Of a stretch of DNA of 64,000 nt, positions 9,917-19,114 are shown piece by piece. Below the pieces are notes generated by a model. It did no database searches. It was given only the letters and a program-made list of their open reading frames with translations, and was not told the DNA's origin. This DNA comes from Gemmatimonadaceae bacterium (GTDB taxonomy: Bacteria > Gemmatimonadota > Gemmatimonadetes > Gemmatimonadales > Gemmatimonadaceae). The stretch is from the NCBI GenBank assembly GCA_035633115.1, contig DASQFN010000122.1:51371-115370 (forward strand), read 5' to 3'. The first letter of the stretch is position 1. Each line of letters opens with the position of its first letter. The position numbers were made by a program, and so were the translations under genes.

Positions 9917-12016
9917 TTATCCGACGCGGAATAGCTGCAACGCCCGCGAGTAGCGGGAGGAAAGAACTCGGCGGATTCCCTCATTCGCTCGAGATTCAAG
10001 CTCCGGATCCTCTGCCAGGAGCCGCTCGGCTTGCTCTCTCGCGACAATGTTCAATGCTTCGTCGCGAATTGGATCGGCGACTCTGAACGACGGTAATCCG
10101 CTCTGCTCTTCTCCGAAGAGATTCCCCATGCCGCGAATCCGAAGGTCCGCTCGCGCAATCTCGAATCCGTCCTCGGTCCCGGCGAAAATCCGCAGCCGCT
10201 CCGCCGAGTCGGGACCGTAGTCGCCGAGAAGGATGCAGTACGATGCTTCGGCCCCGCGGCCGACGCGTCCGCGGAGCTGATGCAGCTGCGACAATCCGAA
10301 CCGCTCGGGATGCTCGATCAGCACGACCGTCGCATTCGGGACGTCGATGCCGACCTCGATTACTGTCGTCGCCACGAGAACATCTATCAACCCATCGCGG
10401 AACGCGCGCATCGTCGCGTCGCGCTCCGTCGTTGAAATCCGCCCGTGCAGGAGCGCAACGAGCTTCCCCGCAAACGGGCCCTCGGAGAGCCGCTGAAACA
10501 TGGTTGTTGCGGCTTTGAGATCGATCTTCTCGGACTCCTCGATCACCGGATATACGACGTACGCCTGCCTGCCTTCGTCGGTCGCGCGCCGCACGAACTC
10601 GAGAACCTTGTCGCGTCCCTTTTCGGGCCTGATGACCGTCGTGACCGGCTGCCGTCCAGCCGGCCGCTCGTCGAGCGTGCTGACGTCCAGATCGCCGTAA
10701 ACCGTGAGAGCGAGGGAACGGGGTATCGGCGTCGCACTCATCAGGAGGACGTCGGGCCGCTCGCCCTTCGCTGCAAGCAGGGCGCGATGCTCGACGCCGA
10801 ACCGGTGCTGCTCGTCGATCAGAGCAAATCCAAGACGGCCAAACGACGTGCTCTCCTGAACCAGGGCATGTGTGCCGATGACGAGTGCGGGCGCTGTCGA
10901 ACCGATTACTCGCGCCGCGCGCGACCTGTCGCGTGTCGTCATGCCTCCTGTCAACAGGAGCGGTTGAATCTCGAGAGGAGCAAGGAGCCGCGAGAGCGTT
11001 CCGTAGTGCTGCTCGACGAGAAGCTCGGTGGGGGCCATGATGGCCGCCTGGTATCCATTTTCCATCGCAAGCAGCGCCGCAAAGAGCCCGACAATTGTCT
11101 TTCCGCTGCCGACATCGCCCTGCAGCAGCCGATGCATCTTCCGGTCGCTGCACATGTCGACAAAGATCTCGCGGATTGCCCTGTTCTGCGCCGCGGTGAG
11201 ACGGTACGGAAGATTTTTCTTGAGACTGCTCGTCAGGTCGCGGCGGTTGCGAAACGCAATGCCGCTCCGTGCTGCGCGCGCGAGAGCATTACCGCGACGA
11301 TGGAGGATATGGACGAAGAGCAGCTCCTCGAACGCCAGCCGCGCCCGGCCGCGCATTGCTTCGGCAATCGACTTCGGGCGATGAACCATGCTGAGCGCTT
11401 CCGCGAGCGGCGGCACCGAGGCCGCCCGAAGGATTTCAGCGGGTAGATACTCGCTTACCGAGCGCAGCAACGCATCGAGCTGCGCATCGATTATCCCCCT
11501 GATGACTTTGAACGAGAGGCCTTCAGTCGCGGGGTAAACGGAGAGAACGCGACCTTCGATGAGGTCGCCGGTCTCCTGGCCAAGGTTCACGTGCTCGCGC
11601 GGCTGGAGCTGCCGTCCGTGAAAAAACCGGACGGTGCCGGTGAGGAGCAGCGTGTCGTCTTTCGCGATAGTGCGGTCTAGGAAAGGCTGGCCAGGCCACG
11701 CGGCCTCGATGATGCCTGTATCGTCGCGGACGACAGCCTGAAATATTCGCAGCCGTCGGCGCGTTGGAATAATCCCCTTGGATACGACACGGCCGATGAT
11801 GGTCGCATCCATGCCGGGCTCGAGCGATGCAATCGGGCTCACCGTGCTCGCGTCCTCGTAGCGGTGCGGGACATGAAAGAGAAGGTCGCGCGCCGTGACA
11901 ATCCCGAGCCTGCGAAGCGCCTCGGCGCGCCTCGGGCCGACGCCCTTGAGATACGTGACAGGCATGTCGAGGTACAGCTTGCCGGACGGCTCCGTCCGCC
12001 GCTCACCCTCGCTCAA
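9917..12016 (-). CDS. recG: ATP-dependent DNA helicase RecG
   Basis: Monomeric superfamily 2 helicase that remodels stalled forks and branched DNA. The 699-residue product has the N-terminal wedge/OB domain (VTYLKGVGPRRAEALRRLGI, then DATIIGRVVSKG), Walker A in LLQGDVGSGKTIVG, the DEQH-type box in FALIDEQHRFGVEHR, motif III in LLMSATPIPRSLAL and C-terminal helicase motifs QLRGRVGRG and the TRG-like segment. The start is a TTG at 12016 with a GAGGG Shine-Dalgarno sequence 8 bases away; an internal ATG (LDMPVTYLKG) is the alternative. It is 3 bases after ftsY. Confidence 0.96.
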   Translation of the reverse strand: MSEGERRTEPSGKLYLDMPVTYLKGVGPRRAEALRRLGIVTARDLLFHVPHRYEDASTVSPIASLEPGMDATIIGRVVSKGIIPTRRRLRIFQAVVRDDTGIIEAAWPGQPFLDRTIAKDDTLLLTGTVRFFHGRQLQPREHVNLGQETGDLIEGRVLSVYPATEGLSFKVIRGIIDAQLDALLRSVSEYLPAEILRAASVPPLAEALSMVHRPKSIAEAMRGRARLAFEELLFVHILHRRGNALARAARSGIAFRNRRDLTSSLKKNLPYRLTAAQNRAIREIFVDMCSDRKMHRLLQGDVGSGKTIVGLFAALLAMENGYQAAIMAPTELLVEQHYGTLSRLLAPLEIQPLLLTGGMTTRDRSRAARVIGSTAPALVIGTHALVQESTSFGRLGFALIDEQHRFGVEHRALLAAKGERPDVLLMSATPIPRSLALTVYGDLDVSTLDERPAGRQPVTTVIRPEKGRDKVLEFVRRATDEGRQAYVVYPVIEESEKIDLKAATTMFQRLSEGPFAGKLVALLHGRISTTERDATMRAFRDGLIDVLVATTVIEVGIDVPNATVVLIEHPERFGLSQLHQLRGRVGRGAEASYCILLGDYGPDSAERLRIFAGTEDGFEIARADLRIRGMGNLFGEEQSGLPSFRVADPIRDEALNIVAREQAERLLAEDPELESRANEGIRRVLSSRYSRALQLFRVG

Positions 12017-12019
12017 TCG

Positions 12020-12952
12020 TTAACCCTCTACGAGCTCGCGCGCGAACGCCACAGGGTTGAATGGCTCGATGTCCGCGATCGTCTCGCCGGTGCCGATGAA
12101 CTTCACCGGAACGCCGAGCTCTTCGCGCACGGCGAGAACGATTCCTCCCCTGGCAGTTCCGTCGAGCTTGGTCATCACGAGCCCGGTAATGGGAATCGCG
12201 GCCGCGAAGGTGCGCGCCTGGGCTACGGCGTTCTGTCCTATAGTAGCGTCGAGCACGAGCAGCGTCTCGTGCGGCGCACCGGGAACACGCTTGCCGATGA
12301 CGCGATGAATCTTCTTCAGCTCGTCCATGAGATTCGAGCTGGTGTGGAGCCTGCCTGCGGTGTCGACTATCACCACGTCGCTGCCGTACGTAACCCCCGC
12401 GTCGATGGCGTTGAATGCAACCGACGCCGGGTCGCTTCCGGCTTTGCTACCGACGAACCGCGCGCCGCTGCGCTCGGCCCACATTCGGAGCTGGTCGATC
12501 GCTCCCGCGCGAAACGTATCCGCGGCGCCTACCAGCGCAGTTCGCCCCCGCGCTGCCATCAGCGCGGACAGCTTTCCTATGAATGTCGTCTTGCCAGCAC
12601 CGTTCACTCCGACAACAAGAATGACCGTTGGCTTTGTGGACGCGAACTGCAGCGACGTGTCGTCTCCGTCGGCGCCGAGAGATCGCGCGACGGCCTCCTC
12701 GAGTGCGGAGAGGAACTCCTCCTGGGTTTTGATGGTCCCCCGCTTCGCTTGCTGCTCGACGTTCTCGACGAGACGCATGCTGGTCGCCACTCCAAAATCG
12801 GCCTCGATGAGAACCTCCTCCAGCTTCTCGAGCGAGCCCTGAATCACACCGGCCTGCGTGAAGAAGCTGACGTCGGTCATCGCAACGTCTCTTACGCGCT
12901 GCCACAGCGAGCGACGCGGGGTATCGTCTGCCCGGCGAAGAATTCGGGACAT
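12020..12952 (-). CDS. ftsY: Signal recognition particle receptor FtsY
   Basis: SRP-receptor GTPase that docks ribosome-SRP complexes at the inner membrane. The 310-residue product has a short helical N domain (from about residue 28) and the G domain: G1 in VGVNGAGKTTFIGKL, the SRP-specific insertion with DTFRAGAIDQL, DTAGRLHTSSNLMDEL, and TKLDGTARGG. The long acidic A domain of enterobacterial FtsY is absent, as in many other phyla. It precedes recG by 3 bases and is separated by 189 bases, with a terminator, from the M23 peptidase gene upstream. Confidence 0.97.
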   Translation of the reverse strand: MSRILRRADDTPRRSLWQRVRDVAMTDVSFFTQAGVIQGSLEKLEEVLIEADFGVATSMRLVENVEQQAKRGTIKTQEEFLSALEEAVARSLGADGDDTSLQFASTKPTVILVVGVNGAGKTTFIGKLSALMAARGRTALVGAADTFRAGAIDQLRMWAERSGARFVGSKAGSDPASVAFNAIDAGVTYGSDVVIVDTAGRLHTSSNLMDELKKIHRVIGKRVPGAPHETLLVLDATIGQNAVAQARTFAAAIPITGLVMTKLDGTARGGIVLAVREELGVPVKFIGTGETIADIEPFNPVAFARELVEG

Positions 12953-13069
12953 CGATTTCAGCGGATAGAGGGCATAGGGACGAACACTACAACAACCTCA
13001 GGCTGGCTGGGAGCCGCCAATCGACAGACTTGGACCGATCCATCCCTCTCGTCATCGGAACTTTTCGAA

Positions 13070-13097
13070 AACAAAAAGAGCGCGAATCATCGCGCTC
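13070..13097 (-). terminator. Intrinsic terminator of the division and cell-wall cluster
   Basis: On the minus strand an 8-bp stem (GAGCGCGA / TCGCGCTC, loop of 4) is followed by TTTTTGT. It lies 45 bases after the stop of the M23 peptidase gene and closes the long dcw cluster before ftsY. Confidence 0.8.
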
Positions 13098-13141
13098 ACC
13101 CCCGCGCTCCTTGCGCGGTAAACCAGCCAGCTGAGGCTTCG

Positions 13142-14182
13142 CTAGTTCGTGCTTCCGACAGGCGCCTCGAACGATGCCACCGTGCGCGACCGCATGCGGT
13201 TGAACAAGCCACGCTCGGATGAGGCAATGGGCATTCCACCCTGCATTTTGAGCGCCACACGCGGATCGCGCTGAACGCCGCCGACGAGAACCTCGAAATG
13301 AAGATGCGGACCCGTTGCGAGCCCGCTCTTGCCGACGTAGCCGATCGTGCTTCCAATCGCCACACGCGACCCTCCGCGCACACCGCGCGCAAATCCGCGG
13401 AGGTGACCGTACCGGCTCACGAATCCGTTGCGGTGTCGGATGTCGATGACGTTTCCGTATCCACCCTTTCTGCCGGCAAAAATCACGACCCCGTCGCCGA
13501 CCGATCTGACGGGAGTTCCCATGGCTGCTGCGTAGTCGGTGCCCTTGTGACGCCGCCAGATGCCGAGCACCGGATGGCGCCGCCCGCCGAAAATGCTGGA
13601 AATCCTGCGGAACGAGACCGGCGCGCGGAGAAACGCAGCGCGAAGAGACTTACCCGTTGCATCGAAGTACTCACCATTCGAGCCCGAGCCCTTGAACAGA
13701 ATCGCCTCGACCTCGTTGCCGGAAAGCGCGAGGCGTGCACCGAGGATCTTGTTCACCAGAATTGCACCGTTCGGCTGCTGGAGCCGCTCGACGAGAACGT
13801 CGAACTTGTCGCCGTACTGCAGGTCCCTGCTCATGTCAACGCGATACTCGAAGATGTCGGCCAGCGAGTATGCAAGCTCAGCGCGCTCTGAGCGGGATAG
13901 ACCGGACGCCGGTGAGCGGTCGAGCGCGGAAGACAGGTTGGAGTGAATCACGCCACTCACGGTGACGGTATCGATCTTCGCTACAGTCGACGCGAGGACG
14001 ACGACGGGCGCGACCTCGACTCCGGCCGGCGGCAACGAAGCTGCGACGGGCTGCGTGGGGGCAAATAGCGTGAACGGTCTGTCATTCGACGTCGACGCGA
14101 TGGGCGGCGTCATCCGCAGTGCGAAGAACGTGAACAGCCCAACGAATGAATACGTAATGACCCGCGCTGTGCGGATGGTCAA
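13142..14182 (-). CDS. Membrane-anchored M23 family metallopeptidase
   Basis: The 346-residue product has an N-terminal membrane segment ([15 protein letters not shown]), a periplasmic linker and intermediate domain (about 70-185), and a C-terminal LytM/M23 domain. The zinc ligands are in place: His212 and Asp216 in HKGTDYAAA, and His293 and His295 in GPHLHFEV; the accessory His260 is in SRYGHL. All metal residues being present, it is probably an active endopeptidase cutting peptide cross-links rather than an EnvC-like regulator. Its ATG overlaps the ftsZ stop (ATGA), tying it to division. It is the last gene of the cluster. Confidence 0.92.
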   Translation of the reverse strand: MTIRTARVITYSFVGLFTFFALRMTPPIASTSNDRPFTLFAPTQPVAASLPPAGVEVAPVVVLASTVAKIDTVTVSGVIHSNLSSALDRSPASGLSRSERAELAYSLADIFEYRVDMSRDLQYGDKFDVLVERLQQPNGAILVNKILGARLALSGNEVEAILFKGSGSNGEYFDATGKSLRAAFLRAPVSFRRISSIFGGRRHPVLGIWRRHKGTDYAAAMGTPVRSVGDGVVIFAGRKGGYGNVIDIRHRNGFVSRYGHLRGFARGVRGGSRVAIGSTIGYVGKSGLATGPHLHFEVLVGGVQRDPRVALKMQGGMPIASSERGLFNRMRSRTVASFEAPVGSTN

Positions 14183-15393
14183 TCCATCTGCCTCCGAATG
14201 AAGGTCGGGATTTCCATGTCGCTGAGATCCTGGCCTTGGCCGTCCTGCTTATCCAATGACGGCGGAGAGGGCATGGGGGTCACTTTGCGGGGAATATCGG
14301 GAGGCGGAGTGCCGCGAGGCTGAATGACCGGCCGGGTGGTAGTGCGCTGAATGGGCAGCTGAATGACCGGAGTCCCGCGCGGCATGGTGTTTGTCGAGGT
14401 CGCCGATGGAGTGAAGCCGGTCACCGGTGCCGGGTTCTTGTCAAAGCCGGTCGCGATGACGGTGACTCGACACTCGCCCTGCATCGCCTTCTCGTTGACT
14501 GTGCCGAAAATGATCTCGGCATCCTCGCCGACGGCGTCCTTCACGATCTCGACAATCTGGTGCACATCACCAAGCGTGAGATCGTCGCCCCCCGTGATGT
14601 TGACGAGGACGCCCGTTGCCCCGGAAACGGAGACGTTGTCGAGAAGCGGGCTCGCGATCGCCTGCTGCGCCGCATCCGTCGCTCGATTCTCGCCGCGTCC
14701 GACACCAGTCCCCATAAGCGCCGAGCCGCCCTCCTGCATCACGGTGCGAACATCGGCAAAATCGACGTTGACGAGTCCAGTCACCGTGATCAAAGTGGAA
14801 ATGCCCTGCGTTGCGTGAAGCAACACTTCGTCGGCCTTCTTCAGCGCGTCATGGAATGGAATTCCCTTCCCGACGACGGCAAGCAGCCGTTCGTTCGGAA
14901 CGACAATCATCGTGTCAACGTGCTTTCGCATCTCGGTGATGCCGAGCTCGGCCTGGCGCAGACGCTTTCGACCTTCGAAGAGGAAAGGGCGAGTGACGAT
15001 TCCAACCGTGAGGGCGCCCGCAGCGCGCGCCAGCTCGCATACCGTCGGCGCAGCGCCCGTGCCGGTTCCACCACCCATCCCGCAGGTGACGAATACGAGG
15101 TCCGCATTGGTCAGCACGCGGGACACCTCGTCCCTGTTCTCCTCCACGGCCTGCTTGCCGATCTCGGGACGAGCGCCTGCGCCAAGACCACGGGTTAGCT
15201 TCTTACCTATCTGTATCTTCACGTCGGACTTCGAGTTGAGCAGTGCCTGAGCGTCGGTATTTATCGATATGAACTCCACCCCGGAGAGGCGCTCCTCGAT
15301 CATCCGGTTGACTGCATTGCCGCCGCCGCCGCCAATCCCGACGACCTTCATGCGAGCGTTTTGAGACGTGCTCTCCTCGAACTCGAAATTCAT
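14179..15393 (-). CDS. ftsZ: Cell division GTPase FtsZ
   Basis: Tubulin-like GTPase forming the Z ring. The 404-residue product has [12 protein letters not shown], the signature [10 protein letters not shown] in the nucleotide site, and the T7 loop [12 protein letters not shown] Pro/Thr-rich linker of about 60 residues precedes the conserved C-terminal peptide [12 protein letters not shown], which binds FtsA. The ATG at 15393 (MNFEFEE) is chosen because the upstream 46 in-frame codons are non-conserved and contain the promoter. It is separated from ftsA by 218 bases with its own promoter. Confidence 0.97.
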   Translation of the reverse strand: MNFEFEESTSQNARMKVVGIGGGGGNAVNRMIEERLSGVEFISINTDAQALLNSKSDVKIQIGKKLTRGLGAGARPEIGKQAVEENRDEVSRVLTNADLVFVTCGMGGGTGTGAAPTVCELARAAGALTVGIVTRPFLFEGRKRLRQAELGITEMRKHVDTMIVVPNERLLAVVGKGIPFHDALKKADEVLLHATQGISTLITVTGLVNVDFADVRTVMQEGGSALMGTGVGRGENRATDAAQQAIASPLLDNVSVSGATGVLVNITGGDDLTLGDVHQIVEIVKDAVGEDAEIIFGTVNEKAMQGECRVTVIATGFDKNPAPVTGFTPSATSTNTMPRGTPVIQLPIQRTTTRPVIQPRGTPPPDIPRKVTPMPSPPSLDKQDGQGQDLSDMEIPTFIRRQMD

Positions 15394-15441
15394 CTGGCGG
15401 GGACTCCGGGAGGGTGCCTTGAGGTGGGAAAAACGAACGCC

Positions 15442-15471
15442 AATATATACGCGTTTCCCAAAACCATCCAA
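15442..15471 (-). promoter_or_regulatory. ftsZ: Probable ftsZ promoter
   Basis: On the minus strand TTGGAT (15466-15471) and TATATA (15444-15449) are 16 bases apart; shifting to TATATT gives an 18-base spacer. It lies about 50 bases before the ftsZ start in an otherwise gene-free stretch, and would allow extra ftsZ and M23 peptidase transcription independent of the upstream cluster. Confidence 0.6.
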
Positions 15472-15521
15472 TAGAAAATCGGATGGGCTCCCAGGAATTC
15501 GGAGTTGAACGCGGAAATCGT

Positions 15522-15545
15522 GGATTCCCACAACAATGGGAATCC
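15522..15545. repeat. Inverted repeat in the ftsA-ftsZ gap
   Basis: A perfect 9-base inverted repeat (GGATTCCCA / TGGGAATCC) with a 6-base loop, lying between the ftsA stop (15612) and the ftsZ promoter. No U-run follows on either strand, so it could be an operator or an RNA stem rather than a standard terminator. Confidence 0.55.
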
Positions 15546-15611
15546 CGACAGCTTTATGATGTGGAAAAACTCAAGCCGCGACCGCGTCGAGAGTTGCGCT
15601 CGGCTGAGGCG

Positions 15612-16871
15612 CTAGAAAAAGTCCTGAAGCCAGGTCTTTACGCGCTGGGCGAGGCGATCCACGTTGGGCGAGGCCAGCGGTCGGCGCTTACCCGCCGCTG
15701 AAGCACCAGCCAGCGCAACCCTGTTGGCGCCGTAAAGAGCCAGTCCGACGACGGTCGAAAACCGGGGCGCGTCAACTGAATCGGCCAGGCCACCAATGTG
15801 CTCCGCAGGCTGGCCGATCCTCACACCAGTCCCGAAAACATCGGTCGCCAGCGCGGCAACACCCTCCATTGCCGCTGCTCCGCCCGTGATAACCACTCCA
15901 CCGCTCAGCCTGTTGGCGTATCCGGCCCGCTCGATCTCCTGATGAACCAGGTAGAAAATCTCGTCTATGCGTTGGTGAATGATGTGAGCAAGAACTTCGC
16001 GGGCTACATGGCGCTGTCCCTGCGCGACCGTGCTCGGGAGCTCGATCATCTCGTCGGGGTCGATCATCGGCTCGTATGCGCAGCCGTAGCGCTCCTTCAC
16101 GCGCTCGGCATCTGCCTGCGTCAGGCCAATCCCCTGCACGATGTCGTTCGTGACATTGCTGCCACCGAAGTTCACCGTCGCCAGATGCCTGATCTTACCC
16201 TCGTGAAAGATCGCGACGTCGGTTGTCCCTGCTCCCATCTCAACGAGTGCAACCCCGAGCTCCTTTTCATCCTCGGTCAGAACTGCGAGGGCACTGGCGA
16301 GTGGCTCGAGCACGAGCTCCTTTACGGAATAGCCCGCACGCTCGACTGACTTGCGGAGATTCGTCGCCGGCGAGCTGCCGATCGTCACGAGATACATCTC
16401 CGTCTCCAGGCGCGTGCCCACCATTCCGATGGGATCGCGTATTCCCTGGTTCTTGTCGACGGTGTACTCCTGCGGGATCGCGTGAAGCAGCTCGCGATCC
16501 TGGGGCACCGGCTGCGCACGAGCAACTTCGTTTGCGCGGTTCACGTCTGCCTTCGATATCTCCTCGCCGTTGACGGCGACGATTCCCTTGCTCGTCATCG
16601 CGCGCACATGCTCGCCGGCGATTCCCGCATAAATCGACTCGATCTTCGTGCCCGCCATCCGCTCTGCATCTTCGACGGCTTTCTTGATCGACCGCGTGGT
16701 TTCCTCGATGTCCGATACAATTCCGCGCCTCAACCCGGTCGTTCGTGCCTGACCGACGCCCAGAACTTTGAGCGTGGGCTGACGGTGACTTTCACCGACA
16801 GCTTCGGCAATCACGACGGTGGTTTTTGCCGAGCCGATATCGAGCCCGGCGATGACGCGTTCCTGAATCAT
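15612..16871 (-). CDS. ftsA: Cell division protein FtsA
   Basis: Actin-like ATPase that ties FtsZ to the membrane and activates septal synthesis. The 419-residue product has phosphate 1 motif GLDIGSAKTTVVI, the SHS2/1C domain, phosphate 2 in VEMGAGTTDVAIF, and the adenosine motif VVITGGAAAMEGV. The C-terminus VDRLAQRVKTWLQDFF forms the membrane-targeting amphipathic helix. It overlaps ftsQ by 4 bases and lies before ftsZ in the usual ftsQ-ftsA-ftsZ order. Confidence 0.97.
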   Translation of the reverse strand: MIQERVIAGLDIGSAKTTVVIAEAVGESHRQPTLKVLGVGQARTTGLRRGIVSDIEETTRSIKKAVEDAERMAGTKIESIYAGIAGEHVRAMTSKGIVAVNGEEISKADVNRANEVARAQPVPQDRELLHAIPQEYTVDKNQGIRDPIGMVGTRLETEMYLVTIGSSPATNLRKSVERAGYSVKELVLEPLASALAVLTEDEKELGVALVEMGAGTTDVAIFHEGKIRHLATVNFGGSNVTNDIVQGIGLTQADAERVKERYGCAYEPMIDPDEMIELPSTVAQGQRHVAREVLAHIIHQRIDEIFYLVHQEIERAGYANRLSGGVVITGGAAAMEGVAALATDVFGTGVRIGQPAEHIGGLADSVDAPRFSTVVGLALYGANRVALAGASAAGKRRPLASPNVDRLAQRVKTWLQDFF

Positions 16872-17707
16872 TGCAGCCTTGCGATAACCTGATCGCGGTA
16901 ACGAAGATCTAGCTCGGCGACACGGGAACCGCGCCGTCGCAGGTCTAATTCCACGGGAAAGATATCGGTCAAGCGGGTTGCGGACACCCCCAGCCGCGCG
17001 CGAACCCGGAGCATCCGCGGACCGCTCACTGCGACTGACGTTGCGGTGTCGCTGTTGATGACAGTGGAATCGCCTGGCGTGGACGGCCGCGAAGGTTGCA
17101 GCACCGGCGGCGATTCCGGAGCGTTCGACGTGAGAAGAATGACGACGTCGTCCGATGCATCACGGTACACTTCGCTGATGCGGCGATAGAGGACGGAATG
17201 GCGCGCCCGAACATCGCCGAGCATGCGGATCAGGCCCGGATCGCGCTGATTGGAGATGGGCAAGTCGAGCGCTTCACGGGCCGGGTCGATCGGAAGTGAG
17301 CGCCCTGTTGAATCCACCACCTCGAGCCCGCGCGCTCCCGGCACGAGTGCCACCGGCGGATTCTCCCTCACTTTCACCACAAGGGTTCCAGGCAGCTTTC
17401 TCGAGACGGAGACATCAGCGACCTGGGGCAACGCGCGAACGCGGTCCTCGAGGGGCGCCGGATCGTCCCACACGGAATGCACGGTGTCTATCGCGAGCCG
17501 CGCGACCACCGTGTCAGCCGAGAGGTACCGCGTGCCCTCCACTGTCACCCGGCTGACGCGGAAAAAGGCAAGCTTCGAAGCGCCGCGACGCGCGAGCCAG
17601 GGAGTCGGCGCGAGCAGCACCAGCAGCAGTATCACTACCGCGATTCTCCACCTTTTTCGCGGGCGAGGCTTGCTGATCTCGGTGAGATCCAGCGGCGCCG
17701 GACTCAC
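16868..17707 (-). CDS. ftsQ: Cell division protein FtsQ (POTRA domain)
   Basis: Bitopic divisome scaffold. The 279-residue product has a basic cytoplasmic tail, a membrane segment at about residues 21-36 (IAVVILLLVLLAPTPWL), a POTRA domain starting FFRVSRVTVEGTRYLSADTV, and a beta domain with LPQVADVSVSRKLPGTLVVKVRENPPVA. A poorly conserved Pro/Ser-rich insert (about 200-225) interrupts the C-terminal half before DLRYRDQVIARLQ. It overlaps murC and ftsA by 4 bases each; murB and ddl, often found here, are absent. Confidence 0.93.
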   Translation of the reverse strand: MSPAPLDLTEISKPRPRKRWRIAVVILLLVLLAPTPWLARRGASKLAFFRVSRVTVEGTRYLSADTVVARLAIDTVHSVWDDPAPLEDRVRALPQVADVSVSRKLPGTLVVKVRENPPVALVPGARGLEVVDSTGRSLPIDPAREALDLPISNQRDPGLIRMLGDVRARHSVLYRRISEVYRDASDDVVILLTSNAPESPPVLQPSRPSTPGDSTVINSDTATSVAVSGPRMLRVRARLGVSATRLTDIFPVELDLRRRGSRVAELDLRYRDQVIARLQ

Positions 17708-19098
17708 TTTTTGCCGAGGCGCTGGCGGAGCTCTGCACCCGTTCGCGTGATGTCACCCGCGCCGACGGTGAGAACGACGTCTCCTTCGCGCGCGTGCGTG
17801 GCAATCGCGTCGGCAAGCTCGGAGCGCGGTCCTTCCCAGTCCGGGCCGCGGCCGTTCGTCAGCATCGATTCGGAGATCAGCCCGGCGGTGACGCCGGCGA
17901 TGGGCTGCTCGCGCGCCGGATAGAGATCGCAAAGGTAGACGACGTCGGCCAGACCGAGGGCGTTTGCGAATTCGCGGTGGAAATCGCGCGTCCGTGAATA
18001 GAGATGGGGCTGGAACGCAACGATTATTCTGCGCTCGGGGAATGCCGCACGAGCCGCCTGCAGCGTGGCTTCGATCTCCGTCGGGTGATGCGCGTAGTCG
18101 TCGACCAGTGTGACGCCGGCGAAGTCGCCCAGAATCTGGAACCGACGCTCAACACCGGTGAAGGCCTCGAGGCCCGCACGCATCGCTTCGAGCGTGGTGC
18201 CAAGCGCAATTCCCGACGCAATCGCCGCGAGAGCGTTGCGAATGTTGTGCATTCCCGGCACGCGCAGCGCAACCGCGCCGAGCTCCTCGTCGTCATAGCG
18301 GACGCTGAACGCCGACCCGCCGTTTCGCGATTCGACATTCGATCCAACCAGTCGCGCGTCCGATGACTCGATGCCGTAGCGAATGATTTCGGCGCTGCTG
18401 GGAACTGGGAGCGTTGTCGCTCCAGGGTCGTCAGCGCACAGAACAATGACGTTTGCTCCCCGCGCGAACCGGGCGAATGCGTCGCGGATCTCGCCTAGTC
18501 CACCGGGATAGATATCGAGGTGATCCTCCTCGACGTTCGTGACCACGGCGATCGTCGGCGACAAGGCGTGAAAGGAGCGGTCGTACTCATCAGCTTCGAC
18601 GACGAACAGCCTGTCCGAGCCGGAGATGAGATTTCCGTTCCACGCTCCGACTCTTCCGCCGGCGAGACCCGTTGGATCCAGTCCGGCAGAGCGAAGCGCT
18701 TCAGTGGTCATCACTGTGGTCGTCGTCTTTCCGTGAGTGCCGGCGACCGCGACGAGCTGCCCGCCCGATACCGCGCGTCCAAGAGCCTCCGCGCGGCGGG
18801 TAACGGGTATGCCCAGCTCTTTCGCGCGCTCGAGCTCAGGGTGATCACGCCGCACCGCGGACGTGACGACGACCTCGGAGGCGCCAGTGACATGAGCCGG
18901 ATCGTGCCCTTCGAAGAGCTCGATACCAAGGCCTCTCAGATCGTCCGCTGTTGCGAGGGTCGCGTCGCACCCCGTAACGGGATAACCGCGCTTCACGAAC
19001 AGCTCAGCCAGCGCGCTCATTCCTGCGCCGGCGATGCCGACGAAATGAATCGGGCCTGTCCTGGCCGGCAACGGGTCTTTCACATCCACGGGGCACAT
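17704..19098 (-). CDS. murC: UDP-N-acetylmuramate--L-alanine ligase
   Basis: Adds L-Ala to UDP-MurNAc, the first step of peptide stem synthesis. The 464-residue product has the N-terminal Rossmann domain (IHFVGIAGAGMSALAEL), the ATP loop VAVAGTHGKTTTTVM, the middle-domain EADEYDRSF and VVTNVEEDHLD, and the C-terminal DDYAHHPTEIEATL typical of MurC. It starts 16 bases after murG and overlaps ftsQ. Confidence 0.97.
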   Translation of the reverse strand: MCPVDVKDPLPARTGPIHFVGIAGAGMSALAELFVKRGYPVTGCDATLATADDLRGLGIELFEGHDPAHVTGASEVVVTSAVRRDHPELERAKELGIPVTRRAEALGRAVSGGQLVAVAGTHGKTTTTVMTTEALRSAGLDPTGLAGGRVGAWNGNLISGSDRLFVVEADEYDRSFHALSPTIAVVTNVEEDHLDIYPGGLGEIRDAFARFARGANVIVLCADDPGATTLPVPSSAEIIRYGIESSDARLVGSNVESRNGGSAFSVRYDDEELGAVALRVPGMHNIRNALAAIASGIALGTTLEAMRAGLEAFTGVERRFQILGDFAGVTLVDDYAHHPTEIEATLQAARAAFPERRIIVAFQPHLYSRTRDFHREFANALGLADVVYLCDLYPAREQPIAGVTAGLISESMLTNGRGPDWEGPRSELADAIATHAREGDVVLTVGAGDITRTGAELRQRLGKK

Positions 19099-19114
19099 CT
19101 CACACGAAGGTAGC

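Noticed and set aside
11864..13222. A 452-codon open frame on the plus strand opposite recG and ftsY
   Set aside because: Composition is Arg/His-rich with no family pattern; both opposite genes are certain. GC-rich coding DNA gives long antisense frames.
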